A DNA stretch of 64,000 nt. It comes from Arthrobacter sp. Leaf234 (GTDB lineage Bacteria; Actinomycetota; Actinomycetes; Actinomycetales; Micrococcaceae). Positions 8,128 through 17,059 of the stretch are shown piece by piece (the first letter of the stretch is position 1; each line of letters starts with the position of its first letter). The position numbers were made by a program, and so were the translations under genes. The stretch lies in assembly GCF_001422665.1 (NCBI RefSeq), contig NZ_LMLU01000007.1, forward strand, positions 122,892 to 186,891. The letters are read 5' to 3'. The notes beneath the pieces are model-generated. The model was not told the DNA's origin. It ran no database searches and saw nothing but the letters and a program-made list of their open reading frames with translations.

Positions 8128-10445
8128 CCGCGCACCTCCACGGCGGCACGGACGGCCCCCGCGGCAGCGACCAGGTTCCGGAGCGACTGCTCGGTCTCCC
8201 GGTAGCCCCGGGTCTTCAGCCCGCAGTCGGGATTCACCCACAGCTGTGCCGCGGGGACGTGGCGCACTGCCCGCTCCAGGAGCAGCCGGATCTCCTCCGC
8301 CGGCGGGACACGCGGGGAATGGATGTCGTAGACCCCGGGGCCCACACCGCGCGGGAAGCCGTGCTCCTCGAGATCGCGCACCACCTCCATGCGGGAGCGG
8401 GCTGCCTCGATCGAGGTGACGTCCGCGTCCAGGCCGTCGATCGCGGTGATGACCGCACCGAACTCCGAGTAGCACAGGTGCGTGTGGATCTGCGTGGCGG
8501 GAGCCGCCGCCGCCGTCGCGAGATTGAAGGCCCGCACCGACCAGTCGAGGTAGGCGGGCTGGTCGGCACGGCGGAGCGGGAGCAGCTCGCGCAGGGCCGG
8601 TTCGTCGACCTGGATGATGCGCGTCCCCGCCCGCTCGAGGTCCAGCACCTCGTCGCGGAGCGCGAGTGCCACCTGGAAGGCGGTGTCGGCCAGCGGTTGA
8701 TCGTTGCGGACGAAGGACCAGGCCAGGATGGTCACCGGACCGGTCAGCATGCCCTTGACCGGCTTGCCCGTCAGCGACTGAGCGAAAGACGTCCACGGCA
8801 CCGTGATGGGTGCGGGCCGGCTGACATCGCCCCAGAGCAGCGACGGGCGCGTGCACCGCGACCCGTAGGACTGCACCCAGCCGTGCTGCGTCACGTCGAA
8901 CCCGTCGAGGTTCTCGGCGAAGTACTGCACCATGTCGTTGCGCTCGGGTTCACCGTGCACCAGGACGTCGAACCCGAGCTCCTCCTGCAGGGCGATGACG
9001 CGGCGGATCTCGTCCTGCAGCGCAGCCTCGTAGCCCGCTGCGGAGAGGTCGCCGCGGGCAGCCCGCGCACGTGCGGATCTCACCTCCGTGGTCTGCGGAA
9101 AGGAACCGATCGTCGTCGTGGGGAGGAGCGGCAGGTCCAGGGCCGCCTGCTGGGCGGACCGCCGCTCCTCGAAACCACCGCGGTCGAAGTCCGACGGCGA
9201 GAGCCCCGCCGCACGCTCGCGGACCGCGGGAACCTCGACGCCGGGAGCCGAACGCCGACCCGCGAGGACCTTCGCCGCAGCAGCGATCGCGCGATCCGCC
9301 GAGCCCGGATGCGCGACATGCCCTGCGAGGATCACCACCTCCTCGACCTTCTGGTCCGCGAAGGACAACCACGAACGGCGCTCGTCGGGGAGCGACTGCT
9401 CGACCCCGGTGTCATGCGGCACATGCTGCAGGGACGTGGACGTCGCGACGGACAGGGACACCCCGTCCGCCCTCAGGCGGTCGAGCACGGCCACGGCCCC
9501 GCCGAGGTCCGCCTTCCAGACGTTGTGTCCGTCGATGATCCCGGCCACCAGGGTCTTCCCCCTCAACAGCGCCAGCTCCGCGGGAGCGGGGACGGCTCCC
9601 CTGACCAGGTCGAGGTGGACCGCCTCGACACCCGTCGCGGCGATGGCCCGGAGACGCTCCCCCACGCCCCCGTAGGGCGTCGTCAGGAAGATCGCAGGCC
9701 GCCCGGCCACCCCCGACAGGTACCCGTAGGCACGTCGGACGGCGTCGTCCACCACGGCGTCGGGCAGTGGCGTGTCCGTCACGAGCGCAGGCTCGTCGAA
9801 CTGGATCCACCGCACACCGCGCTCCTCGAGCCGACCCAGGAGATCCGCGTACAGCGGCAGGACGTCGTCGAGCCGGTCCAGCGGATCGAAGCCGCCACCC
9901 GCTCCGTCGGCCGCCTTGCTCAGCAGGAGGAACGTGACGGGTCCGATCAGCGTGGGCCGGACGCGGTACCCGGAGTCGGCTGCCTCTGCGACCTGGCGCA
10001 GCAGGGTATCAGGGTCCAGCGCGAACGGCGTCCGCGGCCCGATCTCGGGGACGAGATAGTGGTAGTTGGTGTCGAACCACTTCGTCATCTCGAGCGGCGA
10101 CCTCTGCTCGTCACCGCGTGCGAGCGTGAAGTAGTCGTCGATCCCGAGGGGGCCGCGGTCCGCGGCGAGGTCGGGGAACCGTTCGGGTATCGCACCCAGG
10201 AGCACTGCGGTGTCCAGCACCTGGTCGTACATCGAGAAGGACGCGGGGATGGAGGCGTCGTGCGGGTTCAGCCCGAGGCCGGTGAGGCGCGCGTAGGTGG
10301 TCTCGCGCAGCCTCCTGGCCTCCCGTTCGAGGGTCGGGGCGTCGCTGCGACCGGCCCAGTACGCCTCCAGGGCCTTCTTGAGTTCCCGGCGCGGGCCGAT
10401 CCGGGGGTATCCGATGATGGTGCTGTGCGGGAAGAGTGCGGGCAT
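8124..10445 (-). CDS. metE: Cobalamin-independent methionine synthase
   Basis: A 773-residue MetE, normal length for the family. It moves a methyl group from 5-methyltetrahydropteroyltri-glutamate to homocysteine, the last step of methionine synthesis. The N-terminal domain begins IIGYPRIGPRRELKKALE; the C-terminal catalytic barrel has TTIGSFPQT and the zinc-ligand regions HTHLCYSEF (His, Cys) and WVNPDCGLKTR (Cys). An AGGAGA site precedes the ATG. It lies 85 bp downstream of metF on the same strand, so the methyl-donor-producing and methyl-accepting enzymes are probably cotranscribed. Confidence 0.97.
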   Translation of the reverse strand: MPALFPHSTIIGYPRIGPRRELKKALEAYWAGRSDAPTLEREARRLRETTYARLTGLGLNPHDASIPASFSMYDQVLDTAVLLGAIPERFPDLAADRGPLGIDDYFTLARGDEQRSPLEMTKWFDTNYHYLVPEIGPRTPFALDPDTLLRQVAEAADSGYRVRPTLIGPVTFLLLSKAADGAGGGFDPLDRLDDVLPLYADLLGRLEERGVRWIQFDEPALVTDTPLPDAVVDDAVRRAYGYLSGVAGRPAIFLTTPYGGVGERLRAIAATGVEAVHLDLVRGAVPAPAELALLRGKTLVAGIIDGHNVWKADLGGAVAVLDRLRADGVSLSVATSTSLQHVPHDTGVEQSLPDERRSWLSFADQKVEEVVILAGHVAHPGSADRAIAAAAKVLAGRRSAPGVEVPAVRERAAGLSPSDFDRGGFEERRSAQQAALDLPLLPTTTIGSFPQTTEVRSARARAARGDLSAAGYEAALQDEIRRVIALQEELGFDVLVHGEPERNDMVQYFAENLDGFDVTQHGWVQSYGSRCTRPSLLWGDVSRPAPITVPWTSFAQSLTGKPVKGMLTGPVTILAWSFVRNDQPLADTAFQVALALRDEVLDLERAGTRIIQVDEPALRELLPLRRADQPAYLDWSVRAFNLATAAAAPATQIHTHLCYSEFGAVITAIDGLDADVTSIEAARSRMEVVRDLEEHGFPRGVGPGVYDIHSPRVPPAEEIRLLLERAVRHVPAAQLWVNPDCGLKTRGYRETEQSLRNLVAAAGAVRAAVEVRG

Positions 10446-10530
10446 GTCGATCTCCTGACGGCTGTCGTGGATGGTAGGGCTGTCATGCGTCAGGGCGCGG
10501 CCATCGATCGAGCCGGACCGGTCGGAGGTG

Positions 10531-11433
10531 TCACAGCGAGGCGGCGAGGCCTGCTTCGGGCGGGCGTTCGAGGTCGAGCGCGTCCAGGACATCCAGCGCG
10601 GCGGCATGCTCGTTGAACGTGTACAGATGGATGCCCGGGGCGCCGTCGTCCAGCGCAGCCCTCGCGAGGCCCACCGTCGCGGTGACCCCGACCCGCCGTC
10701 GCTCCTCATCGGTGCGTGCGCCGTCGAGCTTCGCCCACAGGGTCTCGTCGACGTCCACTCCCGCGAGCCCGGCGAGCTTCTTCAGACGCCGTGTACTGGT
10801 GAGGGGCATGACACCCGGGATGATCGGGATGGTGACGCCCGCCCGCCGTGCCCGTGTCACGAGCCGGGTGTAGTCCGACGGCGTGAAGAAGACCTGCGTG
10901 ATGGCGAAGTCGGCACCGGCCTCCTCCTTGGCGAGGAGGACCTCGATGTCCTGCTCCACGCTGGGCGAGTCGGGGTGGCGGGTGGCATAGGCGGCGACCC
11001 CGACCGAGACCCTGCCGGCGGCCAGCTGAGCGGTGCGCCTGCCCTCCACCTCGCGGATCAGGCGGACGAGGTCGTCCGCGTGCTCGACGTCGCCCGCAGC
11101 CGGCTCGAAACCCTCGGGGGCATCGCCCCGCAGGGCGAGGATCCCCCGCACCCCGCCACCGATCAGGCGCTCGATGATCTGCGTCAGCTCGGTCCGGCTC
11201 GTGCCCACGCAGGTGAGGTGCGCCAGGGGTCTCAGCGTCGTCTCGGTGAGCAGGCGCCGCAGCAGGTGGATGGCCGTCTCGCGGTTGCTGCCGGCTGCGC
11301 CGTACGTGACGGACACGAAGTCCGGGCGCGTGTCCTCCAGCCGGCGGATGGACGTCCACAGGGATTCCTCGGCGGCGGGATTCCTGGGTGGATACAGCTC
11401 GTAGGACAGGGCGGGATAGGTAGGTGGCGGCAT
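10531..11433 (-). CDS. metF: Methylenetetrahydrofolate reductase
   Basis: A 300-residue flavoprotein of the MetF family, reducing 5,10-methylene-tetrahydrofolate to 5-methyl-tetrahydrofolate, the donor used by MetE. Visible family signatures are SYELYPPRNPAAEE near the N-terminus, PDFVSVTYGAAGS, HLTCVG, ILALRGDAP, and ADFAITQVFF in the C-terminal half. ATG at 11433 is preceded by AGAGGAC. It is the promoter-proximal gene of a metF-metE unit and has a structured leader upstream. Confidence 0.95.
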   Translation of the reverse strand: MPPPTYPALSYELYPPRNPAAEESLWTSIRRLEDTRPDFVSVTYGAAGSNRETAIHLLRRLLTETTLRPLAHLTCVGTSRTELTQIIERLIGGGVRGILALRGDAPEGFEPAAGDVEHADDLVRLIREVEGRRTAQLAAGRVSVGVAAYATRHPDSPSVEQDIEVLLAKEEAGADFAITQVFFTPSDYTRLVTRARRAGVTIPIIPGVMPLTSTRRLKKLAGLAGVDVDETLWAKLDGARTDEERRRVGVTATVGLARAALDDGAPGIHLYTFNEHAAALDVLDALDLERPPEAGLAASL

Positions 11434-11558
11434 GGGTCCTCTTCGTACGTGCCCGCAGCTGCGCCGTGCGCGCCGGGAACGATGGTGTGCAGGGGAACGA
11501 CCGGCGCGGACACCGGCGGTACTGCGTACGAATGTCAGGCCCACATGGAGGCACCCAC

Positions 11559-11634
11559 ACTTCCTCGCGGAAGTCGCTGACCCGCTACCTCAGTAGCTGG
11601 ACCACACGCTACGACACACGATCGGGACCATCAA
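11559..11634 (-). promoter_or_regulatory. metF promoter with two tight hairpins at the transcript 5' end
   Basis: Read leftward, TTGATG (11629-11634) and TAGCGT (11606-11611) are separated by 17 bp. The predicted transcript then folds almost at once into GCTACTGAGGTAGC (11584-11597) and ACTTCCGCGAGGAAGT (11559-11574), two perfect tetraloop hairpins, about 125 nt before the metF start. No SAM, SAH or cobalamin riboswitch consensus was recognised. The structures could be a regulatory leader or 5' stabilisers. Confidence 0.5.
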
Positions 11635-11671
11635 GTGTGCGGCTGTTCATGACGCGGCCACACCGAGGGCG

Positions 11672-12856
11672 TCAGTCGGTGGTCTCGGGGACGTCGGTCT
11701 CCTCCGGGACGTCAGCGGACCGGACCTCGCTGCGGATGATGCCGAGTTCCTCGAGGCGGGCCGACATGCCCGCGCCGTCCGCAGCGTAGATCCAGGTGAT
11801 GCCCGGGGTGTCCCGCATGCCCGACTTCGAGCGGCCACCGGCCAGGACCGCCTCTCCGGCGGAGAGCTGCCGGATCGCGATGGCGCGCACGTTCTCCGGA
11901 TGGCGCCGGGCGAACTCCGAGTAGATGGCCTCGTCGTGCTGGCCGTCGTCGCCCACCAGCAGCCATTTGACGCCCGGGAACTCCTCGGCGAGCCGCTCGA
12001 GGGAGGTGCGCTTGTGGTCCTGGCCGCTCCGGAACCAGCGGTCGCGGGTGGGTCCCCAGTCGGTGAGCAGCTTCGGTCCCGCCGGGTAGAGGTTGCGGGA
12101 GAGGAAGCGGGACAGCGTGGGCGCGACGTTCCATGCACCGGTCGAGAGGTACAGGACGGGGGCGGAGGGGATGGTCCGGACGATCCTCTCGTACAGGACG
12201 GCCATTCCGGGAGTAGGGGTGCGCGCGTGCTCGTCGAGCACGAAGGTGTTCCACGCGGCGAGGAACGGGCGCGGCAGGGCAGTGACCATGACCGTGTCGT
12301 CGATGTCGGACACGACCCCGAACTGCGTACCGTCCGCGACGATGCGGACGGGCGCCTCGACGGTGCGCGACTGCCCGGACTGCACGGTGATGGTGTGCCA
12401 TCCGGCGTCCAGGGACACCGGTATGCGGGCATCGACCACACCACCGCGGTCGGCCACGACGTCGTGCACCGCGTCACCGACGGTCACGTGCACGACGGCG
12501 TGGGCGACGGGTGCGCTGGTGAAGTTGCGCCAGCCGCGCATCCCCTCCTGCAGTGGCTTCAGCGGGCTGGACTCCGAGCCGCCGCCGGTGTCCCGCGGAT
12601 CAGCGAGGACCACGCGGGCGAGAACCCGGACCCACGCCGTCGAGCCGTAGCCGGTGTAGGGGATCACCGTGTGCACCCGGCCGCGTCGGACAGCGAGACG
12701 GGTCTGGAAGCGCAGCCAGGCATCGTCGAGGCGCAACGCCAGGTGACGGTCCGTCGCCGGTTCCGGCGGCACGGCGTCCCGGTCGGCGCCGGGTGACAGT
12801 GCGGGAGCCGCCGACGCGTTGGCGGGATCCTGGGGACGGTCTGAAGGAGGACACAT
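11672..12856 (-). CDS. App1-type phosphatase-domain protein (DUF2183)
   Basis: About 394 residues. The DxDxT/V-type motif VSDIDDTVM (Asp184, Asp186), followed by LYLSTGAWN and KWLLVGDDGQHDE, marks the haloacid-dehalogenase-like phosphatase domain of the App1 (phosphatidate phosphatase) family. The N-terminal half has the usual TVIPYTGYGS block. Its bacterial substrate is unknown; a lipid phosphatase role is plausible by homology to yeast App1. No good ribosome binding site supports the ATG at 12856; an upstream GTG at 12913 or a downstream GTG could be the true start. Confidence 0.75.
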   Translation of the reverse strand: MCPPSDRPQDPANASAAPALSPGADRDAVPPEPATDRHLALRLDDAWLRFQTRLAVRRGRVHTVIPYTGYGSTAWVRVLARVVLADPRDTGGGSESSPLKPLQEGMRGWRNFTSAPVAHAVVHVTVGDAVHDVVADRGGVVDARIPVSLDAGWHTITVQSGQSRTVEAPVRIVADGTQFGVVSDIDDTVMVTALPRPFLAAWNTFVLDEHARTPTPGMAVLYERIVRTIPSAPVLYLSTGAWNVAPTLSRFLSRNLYPAGPKLLTDWGPTRDRWFRSGQDHKRTSLERLAEEFPGVKWLLVGDDGQHDEAIYSEFARRHPENVRAIAIRQLSAGEAVLAGGRSKSGMRDTPGITWIYAADGAGMSARLEELGIIRSEVRSADVPEETDVPETTD

Positions 12857-13015
12857 GCCTCCCAGTCTGGCACGGCCCGCACCGGCCGACGAGGGGGCAC
12901 TCGCCGAGGTCACGACCGGCTAACGACTTCACCCGGGAGGAGCACGCGGGTTGTAGCGGAGGGGCGCGGCTGCGACGCTGGGACCTCGGCTCGGCACACG
13001 ATCATCGGGGGATGC

Positions 13016-13369
13016 ATGGCACGGGAATGGGAATCGACCGGTCTCCGCGTCGAGGAGGAGCCTCTCCTGCGGGGCTGGGACACGGCCGCCCGCGACGACT
13101 TCGCGGGCTCCGCGGCGGACCTGGCGCATGCCATCGCGTTCGGCGCCGCGCAGGAGGCCCTCGAAGCGGTAGCGGCCGGCGGCGGCACCCTGACCACCCA
13201 GGACGCGCGCGCTCTGCACTTCGCCAATGAGATGGCCGAACTGCGTCACTACGGACCGCTGGTCGCCGTCGAGCAGGACAGCCCTGTGCTGGCTCCCGGC
13301 GTCCGGACACTGATCGACGGCATGGACGAACTGGGGCTGTGGCGGGATCGGCGGCCCTGGGCCCTCTGA
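13016..13369 (+). CDS. Hypothetical protein
   Basis: A 117-residue acidic protein beginning MAREWESTGLRVEEEP and rich in Ala and Glu. No recognised domain. GGGGGATGC precedes the ATG. Codon use is typical of the host, which supports expression. It is divergent from the App1-type gene and has no evident operon partner. Confidence 0.55.
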   Translation: MAREWESTGLRVEEEPLLRGWDTAARDDFAGSAADLAHAIAFGAAQEALEAVAAGGGTLTTQDARALHFANEMAELRHYGPLVAVEQDSPVLAPGVRTLIDGMDELGLWRDRRPWAL

Positions 13370-13531
13370 TGAAGGCCTGACCCTCGCGCCGTCCGACCCA
13401 TCCGTTCCCGTGACGGCTTCGAATGCGTGCTGGTCGGCGCCCTCTGCGCGGCCCGCCGCGCAGACGCGGCTCAGTATCTGCCCGGGCATCTGTGGATGCC
13501 GTCGCAGGCCCGTATGAGGCGGTCTCTTTCG

Positions 13532-13894
13532 ATGGATTCACAGGTCATGACCCAGCGCACGTCCCGGGTGTCGGTCTCGGCCCTACCCCTCCTGCTGCAC
13601 GTCCGCTGCGCACCCCGGATGGTCGTGCACCTCGCCGACGTCGCGCAGGCGGGTCGGGCGATCGTTTCCTCGGGGCGCTCCACCCTGCCGTTGCTCGTCG
13701 AGGTCTCGGCACTCAGGGAAGTGACCTGGGATGCCCGTGAGGCCATCCTCTCCTACCACCACCCCGCACGCGTCGCCATCCTCGGTTCCGACGCCGTCGA
13801 CCTCGTCCTCACGGCCTTCACCGTCCGCTCGCCGATGACCATCAGGTTCTTCACCGAACGAGACGACGCCGTCCGATGGCTGCTGCAGCGTTGA
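13532..13894 (+). CDS. STAS/SpoIIAA-like small protein (DUF7793-type)
   Basis: About 120 residues from the ATG at 13532. The C-terminal half, with ARVAILGSDAVDLVL then TIRFFTERDDAVRWL, resembles the small actinobacterial SpoIIAA/STAS-like family annotated as DUF7793, often found in several copies in Arthrobacter. Members are suspected regulatory partner-binding proteins, but no function is established. The frame is open further upstream to 13427; the shorter start keeps only the conserved part. Confidence 0.6.
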   Translation: MDSQVMTQRTSRVSVSALPLLLHVRCAPRMVVHLADVAQAGRAIVSSGRSTLPLLVEVSALREVTWDAREAILSYHHPARVAILGSDAVDLVLTAFTVRSPMTIRFFTERDDAVRWLLQR

Positions 13895-13909
13895 ATCTTG
13901 CGTTCCCGC

Positions 13910-13934
13910 CTGCGCACTCCCGAGGAGCGCGCAG
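13910..13934 (+). terminator. Hairpin after the STAS-like gene
   Basis: CTGCGCACTCC and GGAGCGCGCAG pair over 11 bp with one mismatch around a CGA loop, 16 bp after the stop. There is no strong T-run, so it is a possible terminator only. Confidence 0.45.
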
Positions 13935-13967
13935 TGTTCCTGCAAGTTTGGCGCAGGTAGAAAGGGC

Positions 13968-14012
13968 TTGACAGCACGACTGCGATGATCTGAGCGTGCC
14001 CGCTGGGGGCAC
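13968..14012 (+). promoter_or_regulatory. Promoter region of the secreted protein gene
   Basis: A perfect -35 hexamer TTGACA (13968-13973) lies 17 bp before a weak -10 candidate (13991-13996). The inverted repeat GTGCCC-n5-GGGCAC (13996-14012) immediately follows and could be an operator or the first hairpin of the leader. The gene starts at 14034. Confidence 0.45.
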
Positions 14013-14033
14013 ACCTGTTAATCGAGGTTCCAC

Positions 14034-15881
14034 ATGCCCTTTCTCCGAGGCCCCTTCCTCCGGGCCCTCTCTCCCGTTCCTTCGGCTGTTCAGGGCACGG
14101 CGCCGCGTCGCCGGGTGGCCCTCGCGCTGCTCCTGACGGCCGTCGCCCCGCTGGCTGCGCTGCAGGGTATCTCGCCCGCAGCGGCAGCGACCACGCCCTG
14201 CACGCCCATGAGACAGTCGGTCTACCAGAGCATCAACCCGACGACGACGGCCTCCCTCCTCACGACGTCCGCCACCGAGGCCGTCGACTCACGGTCCTCG
14301 GGCTTCACCGAGCTCAAGGGTCTGGTCTTCCGGGCCTCCAGCACCGCCGCGGCAGGACTTGTGCCGATCCACCGGCTGTTCCTCAACGGCGACTACTTGC
14401 TCCTTCCCGATGTCGCGGGAATCGACGAGTACGACACCGTGCAGTCGCGGTTGGGGTACAAGCACCAGAAGGTGGCGTTCTACGCTTCGCTCACGCCCGT
14501 TACGTGCGGTGTGGAAGTTCGCCGCTACCACCGCGCAGGCAAACACCGTTTCAGTGTCTCCGCGGCAGACGGCCGGACGCTGCGGAGCGCCGGTTGGGCG
14601 GACGAGGGCGCCCGATTCTGGGTAGCCCCGGTCACGACAACAGCCCCGGCTCCTGCTCCGGCTCCCACCACCGCCCCCAGCCCGGCTCCCACCACCGACC
14701 CCAGCCCGGCTCCCACCACCGCCCCGACAGTTGCTCCCAGGCCGGCTCCCACCACCGCCCCGACAGTTGCTCCGACAGTTGCTCCGACTCCGGCGCCGAC
14801 CGCTGTGTCGCCGCCGCCGGCTCCTGCTCCGTCTCCTGTTCCCGTTCCGACGGTGCCGTCCGTCACCGTGCCTGCCGACTGGGTGCTGTGGAGCAGCATC
14901 GCGCGACCAGGAGACGACATCAACAGCGTCCTGGCCAAACCGGAACTCTCGGGGAAGATCCTCAAGCTGCCTGCCGGTGTCTTCGAGGTCAGCAACTTCC
15001 GGGACGCCTCGGTTGCCATCCGCGTGCCGAAGCAGGTCAAGGGAGTCATCGGGGAGGGCCGGGACACCATCCTGCGCATCAAACCCAACACCTCGACCTT
15101 CGGCGGCACTGTTCCTGCGCAGGGCACCGGTCAGACGAATCAGCTCTACGTGCTCCGCATGAACGAGGGACTCGTCCCGCAGGTCCTGTCCAACTTCTGG
15201 CTTCAGGGGACGCCACAGGGTCATCTGTTCAACGGCATCATGGTCGGCATGTCGAAGCCGGGCACGACCGTCGAGAACCTCCTGATTACCGGCATCGACG
15301 GTAACGCGGGGTCGCCTCCGGGCGAGACGTTCGGCCTCAACTGGTGGCGGGGAAGCGACTCCATCACCCGGGACATCGAGGTCGACGCCTACCAGTGGAG
15401 CGGCGACCGGTTCGCATCGAGGGTCCGGGGCGCGCAGGTCGGCGCGTCACCGATCGGGTACAACAGCCACGATCGGGGCAAGCTGTGGAATGCCTTCACG
15501 CACGACTCCCGCTTCGGCATGCCGACCTTCTGGCAGTCGAACAACTCGGAGACCTGGAATCTGCAGTCCATCCGCAACGTCATCGGCATCAATCACGAGG
15601 AGAGTTTCGGTACCGTTCACCACGAACCGGTCATGCACAGCTCCAAGACACGTCGTCACGTGAATTTCATGTCCTCCCGTGGGGACGGCGCGCTGACCAT
15701 CATCGGCGCCACCAACGACGAGTGGATCAACCCGACGACGTCGGGACCGATCGGCAAAGGCAAGAAGATGCTCGTTCTCACGCCGACGAACTACACGGGC
15801 CCGAACACCAACCGCATCGTCACGCCCCCGCGCATCCAGCACGGCAACGGCACGGCCGCTCCCTGGCTCTGGGCGCACTGA
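14034..15881 (+). CDS. Secreted multidomain protein: DUF5648-like region, Pro/Thr/Ala linker, beta-helix domain
   Basis: 615 residues. A basic N-terminus and hydrophobic stretch (VALALLLTAVAPLAAL) ending in an AAA-type cleavage region form a signal peptide. Residues about 55-205 resemble DUF5648 repeats (LGYKHQKVAFYAS; AGWADEGARFWVA). A 70-residue Ala/Pro/Thr-rich linker follows. The remaining 330 residues look like a parallel beta-helix domain with PPGETFGLNWWR (428-439), GMPTFWQ and GINHEE. The last domain is clearly related to a prophage protein encoded at 34418-35749. It is probably an extracellular or cell-surface protein acting on a polysaccharide, but no catalytic residues can be assigned. 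Confidence 0.75.
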   Translation: MPFLRGPFLRALSPVPSAVQGTAPRRRVALALLLTAVAPLAALQGISPAAAATTPCTPMRQSVYQSINPTTTASLLTTSATEAVDSRSSGFTELKGLVFRASSTAAAGLVPIHRLFLNGDYLLLPDVAGIDEYDTVQSRLGYKHQKVAFYASLTPVTCGVEVRRYHRAGKHRFSVSAADGRTLRSAGWADEGARFWVAPVTTTAPAPAPAPTTAPSPAPTTDPSPAPTTAPTVAPRPAPTTAPTVAPTVAPTPAPTAVSPPPAPAPSPVPVPTVPSVTVPADWVLWSSIARPGDDINSVLAKPELSGKILKLPAGVFEVSNFRDASVAIRVPKQVKGVIGEGRDTILRIKPNTSTFGGTVPAQGTGQTNQLYVLRMNEGLVPQVLSNFWLQGTPQGHLFNGIMVGMSKPGTTVENLLITGIDGNAGSPPGETFGLNWWRGSDSITRDIEVDAYQWSGDRFASRVRGAQVGASPIGYNSHDRGKLWNAFTHDSRFGMPTFWQSNNSETWNLQSIRNVIGINHEESFGTVHHEPVMHSSKTRRHVNFMSSRGDGALTIIGATNDEWINPTTSGPIGKGKKMLVLTPTNYTGPNTNRIVTPPRIQHGNGTAAPWLWAH

Positions 15882-15901
15882 GCAGTAGACGAAACCCCTG
15901 A

Positions 15902-15939
15902 GCGACAGGAGAGGCCGAGCATTCGGCTTCTCCTGTCGC
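15902..15939 (+). terminator. Strong hairpin between the secreted-protein and HNH genes
   Basis: Seventeen-nucleotide arms (15902-15918 and 15923-15939) pair with a single G-T wobble around a GCAT loop, 20 bp after the stop codon. There is no T-tract, but the stability and position suggest the terminator of the secreted-protein gene. Confidence 0.7.
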
Positions 15940-15973
15940 CGTCTACCTCGCCGATCGTGGCAGACTCGGCACC

Positions 15974-16828
15974 ATGGTGGCCTTGATCATTGCGTGGAGC
16001 ACGACGGGTCCGCAGTGGCCGGGGATCTACGCCGCTGATGCGGAGACGGTCCGGCGCACGGGCATCATCCGGCGGCACTGGCCGCTGCCAGGGCCTCCGG
16101 TCGCTCCCGTCGGGGCGGACGTCTGGCTGCTGATCGCGCACGGAGGACCCGCTATGCAGGGCATCGCGGGTCACGGCGTCGTCGCAGGCGTTTCTCCGGG
16201 GACGTCCGATGGACAGGGTATCGACGTCGACTTCGATCTCCTGGTGCAACACGGCGACCAGATTCCTTCGTCACTCCTCGAGAACACGGTGCAGGGCTTT
16301 CTCACATCGGCGGCCGCGTCCGGACTGTTGGACGACCGGCAGGCTGCAGGCCTGAGGAGCCTGTGGGCTGCGTCGGTCGTCCCGGCCCAGGGGGCAGTGC
16401 ATCCGCCGCCGGGTGTCCTGCCGCTGCACCTCACCCGCCGCCTGATCGTGGATCGTTCCGAGTACGACGACGACCTGCGGCGCACTGCCCTCGCCCATCG
16501 GGGCTCGGCCTGTCATGCCTGTGGGCTCGACATGGAGTCGACGTACGGGGAGCACGGGCGGGACCTCGTCGCACTCCACCACACCACTCCCCTGGCGCAT
16601 CTGACGGACCGGTATGACGTGGACCCGACAGCGGACCTGGTGCCCCTGTGCCCGAACTGCCACGTTGTCGCCCACAGCCGATGGCCGGTGTCCTATGGCG
16701 TGGAGGAACTCCGGACGATGCTTCGCAGCGGAGGCCACCTGCGCGGCGAGATCGTGACCGATGAGCAGCTCGCCGCAGAGGCCGCCGCTGAACGACTGCT
16801 GCGGGCGGACGGGACCCCTGGGACGTAG
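15974..16828 (+). CDS. HNH endonuclease with N-terminal PUA/EVE-like region
   Basis: A 284-residue protein. The C-terminal McrA-type HNH module has CHAC (180-183), DLVALHHTTPL with the catalytic His pair (202-203), and CPNCH (226-230). The N-terminal part contains ADVWLLIAHGG and GIAGHGVVAG, which recalls PUA/EVE modified-base-reader domains; this second point is inference. Such two-part proteins are often modification-dependent (type IV) restriction enzymes. It is the last host gene before the prophage attachment site, and its start lacks a clear ribosome binding site. Confidence 0.75.
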   Translation: MVALIIAWSTTGPQWPGIYAADAETVRRTGIIRRHWPLPGPPVAPVGADVWLLIAHGGPAMQGIAGHGVVAGVSPGTSDGQGIDVDFDLLVQHGDQIPSSLLENTVQGFLTSAAASGLLDDRQAAGLRSLWAASVVPAQGAVHPPPGVLPLHLTRRLIVDRSEYDDDLRRTALAHRGSACHACGLDMESTYGEHGRDLVALHHTTPLAHLTDRYDVDPTADLVPLCPNCHVVAHSRWPVSYGVEELRTMLRSGGHLRGEIVTDEQLAAEAAAERLLRADGTPGT

Positions 16829-17010
16829 CTCAGGCGGTGGCCCCTCAGCCGGGACCACGCCCTTGCTGGCGGCCCTGCGGACACACCGCCAGCGGGCACC
16901 GCTCATTCGGCATCAGGCGTCGATCGCCGATTCGTGGCGGCTGCGCCGGCAGCGATCATCTGATCGAGGGGGTCGCCGTCGGGCGCGCGGCGACATTCGT
17001 CGCGGGCAAC

Positions 17011-17055
17011 AAAAAACCGCCGGACTCAAGGGATTACCCTCGAGTTCCAGCGGTT
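17011..17055 (-). terminator. Original host terminator of the tRNA gene
   Basis: Read leftward, a stem with arms 17037-17055 and 17015-17032 closes on a TAAT loop and runs into six Ts (A-run at 17011-17016). This is a classic rho-independent terminator pointing left, 5 bp beyond the truncated copy of the tRNA 3' end. It fits the pre-integration terminator of the tRNA gene now located 47 kb to the right. Confidence 0.85.
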
Positions 17056-17059
17056 CGTC

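Noticed and set aside
8259-10616. Rightward open frame of about 785 codons opposite metE
   Set aside because: metE is unmistakable on the other strand; the antisense product has no domain.
11434-11640. SAM or cobalamin riboswitch upstream of metF
   Set aside because: No consensus core of these classes was recognised; only simple hairpins are present, so a named riboswitch is not claimed.
12854-12922. Rightward 22-codon frame preceded by a perfect AAGGAGG
   Set aside because: Antisense to the start of the App1-type gene; the product is Pro/Ala-rich with no motif, and a single good ribosome-binding-like string can occur by chance.
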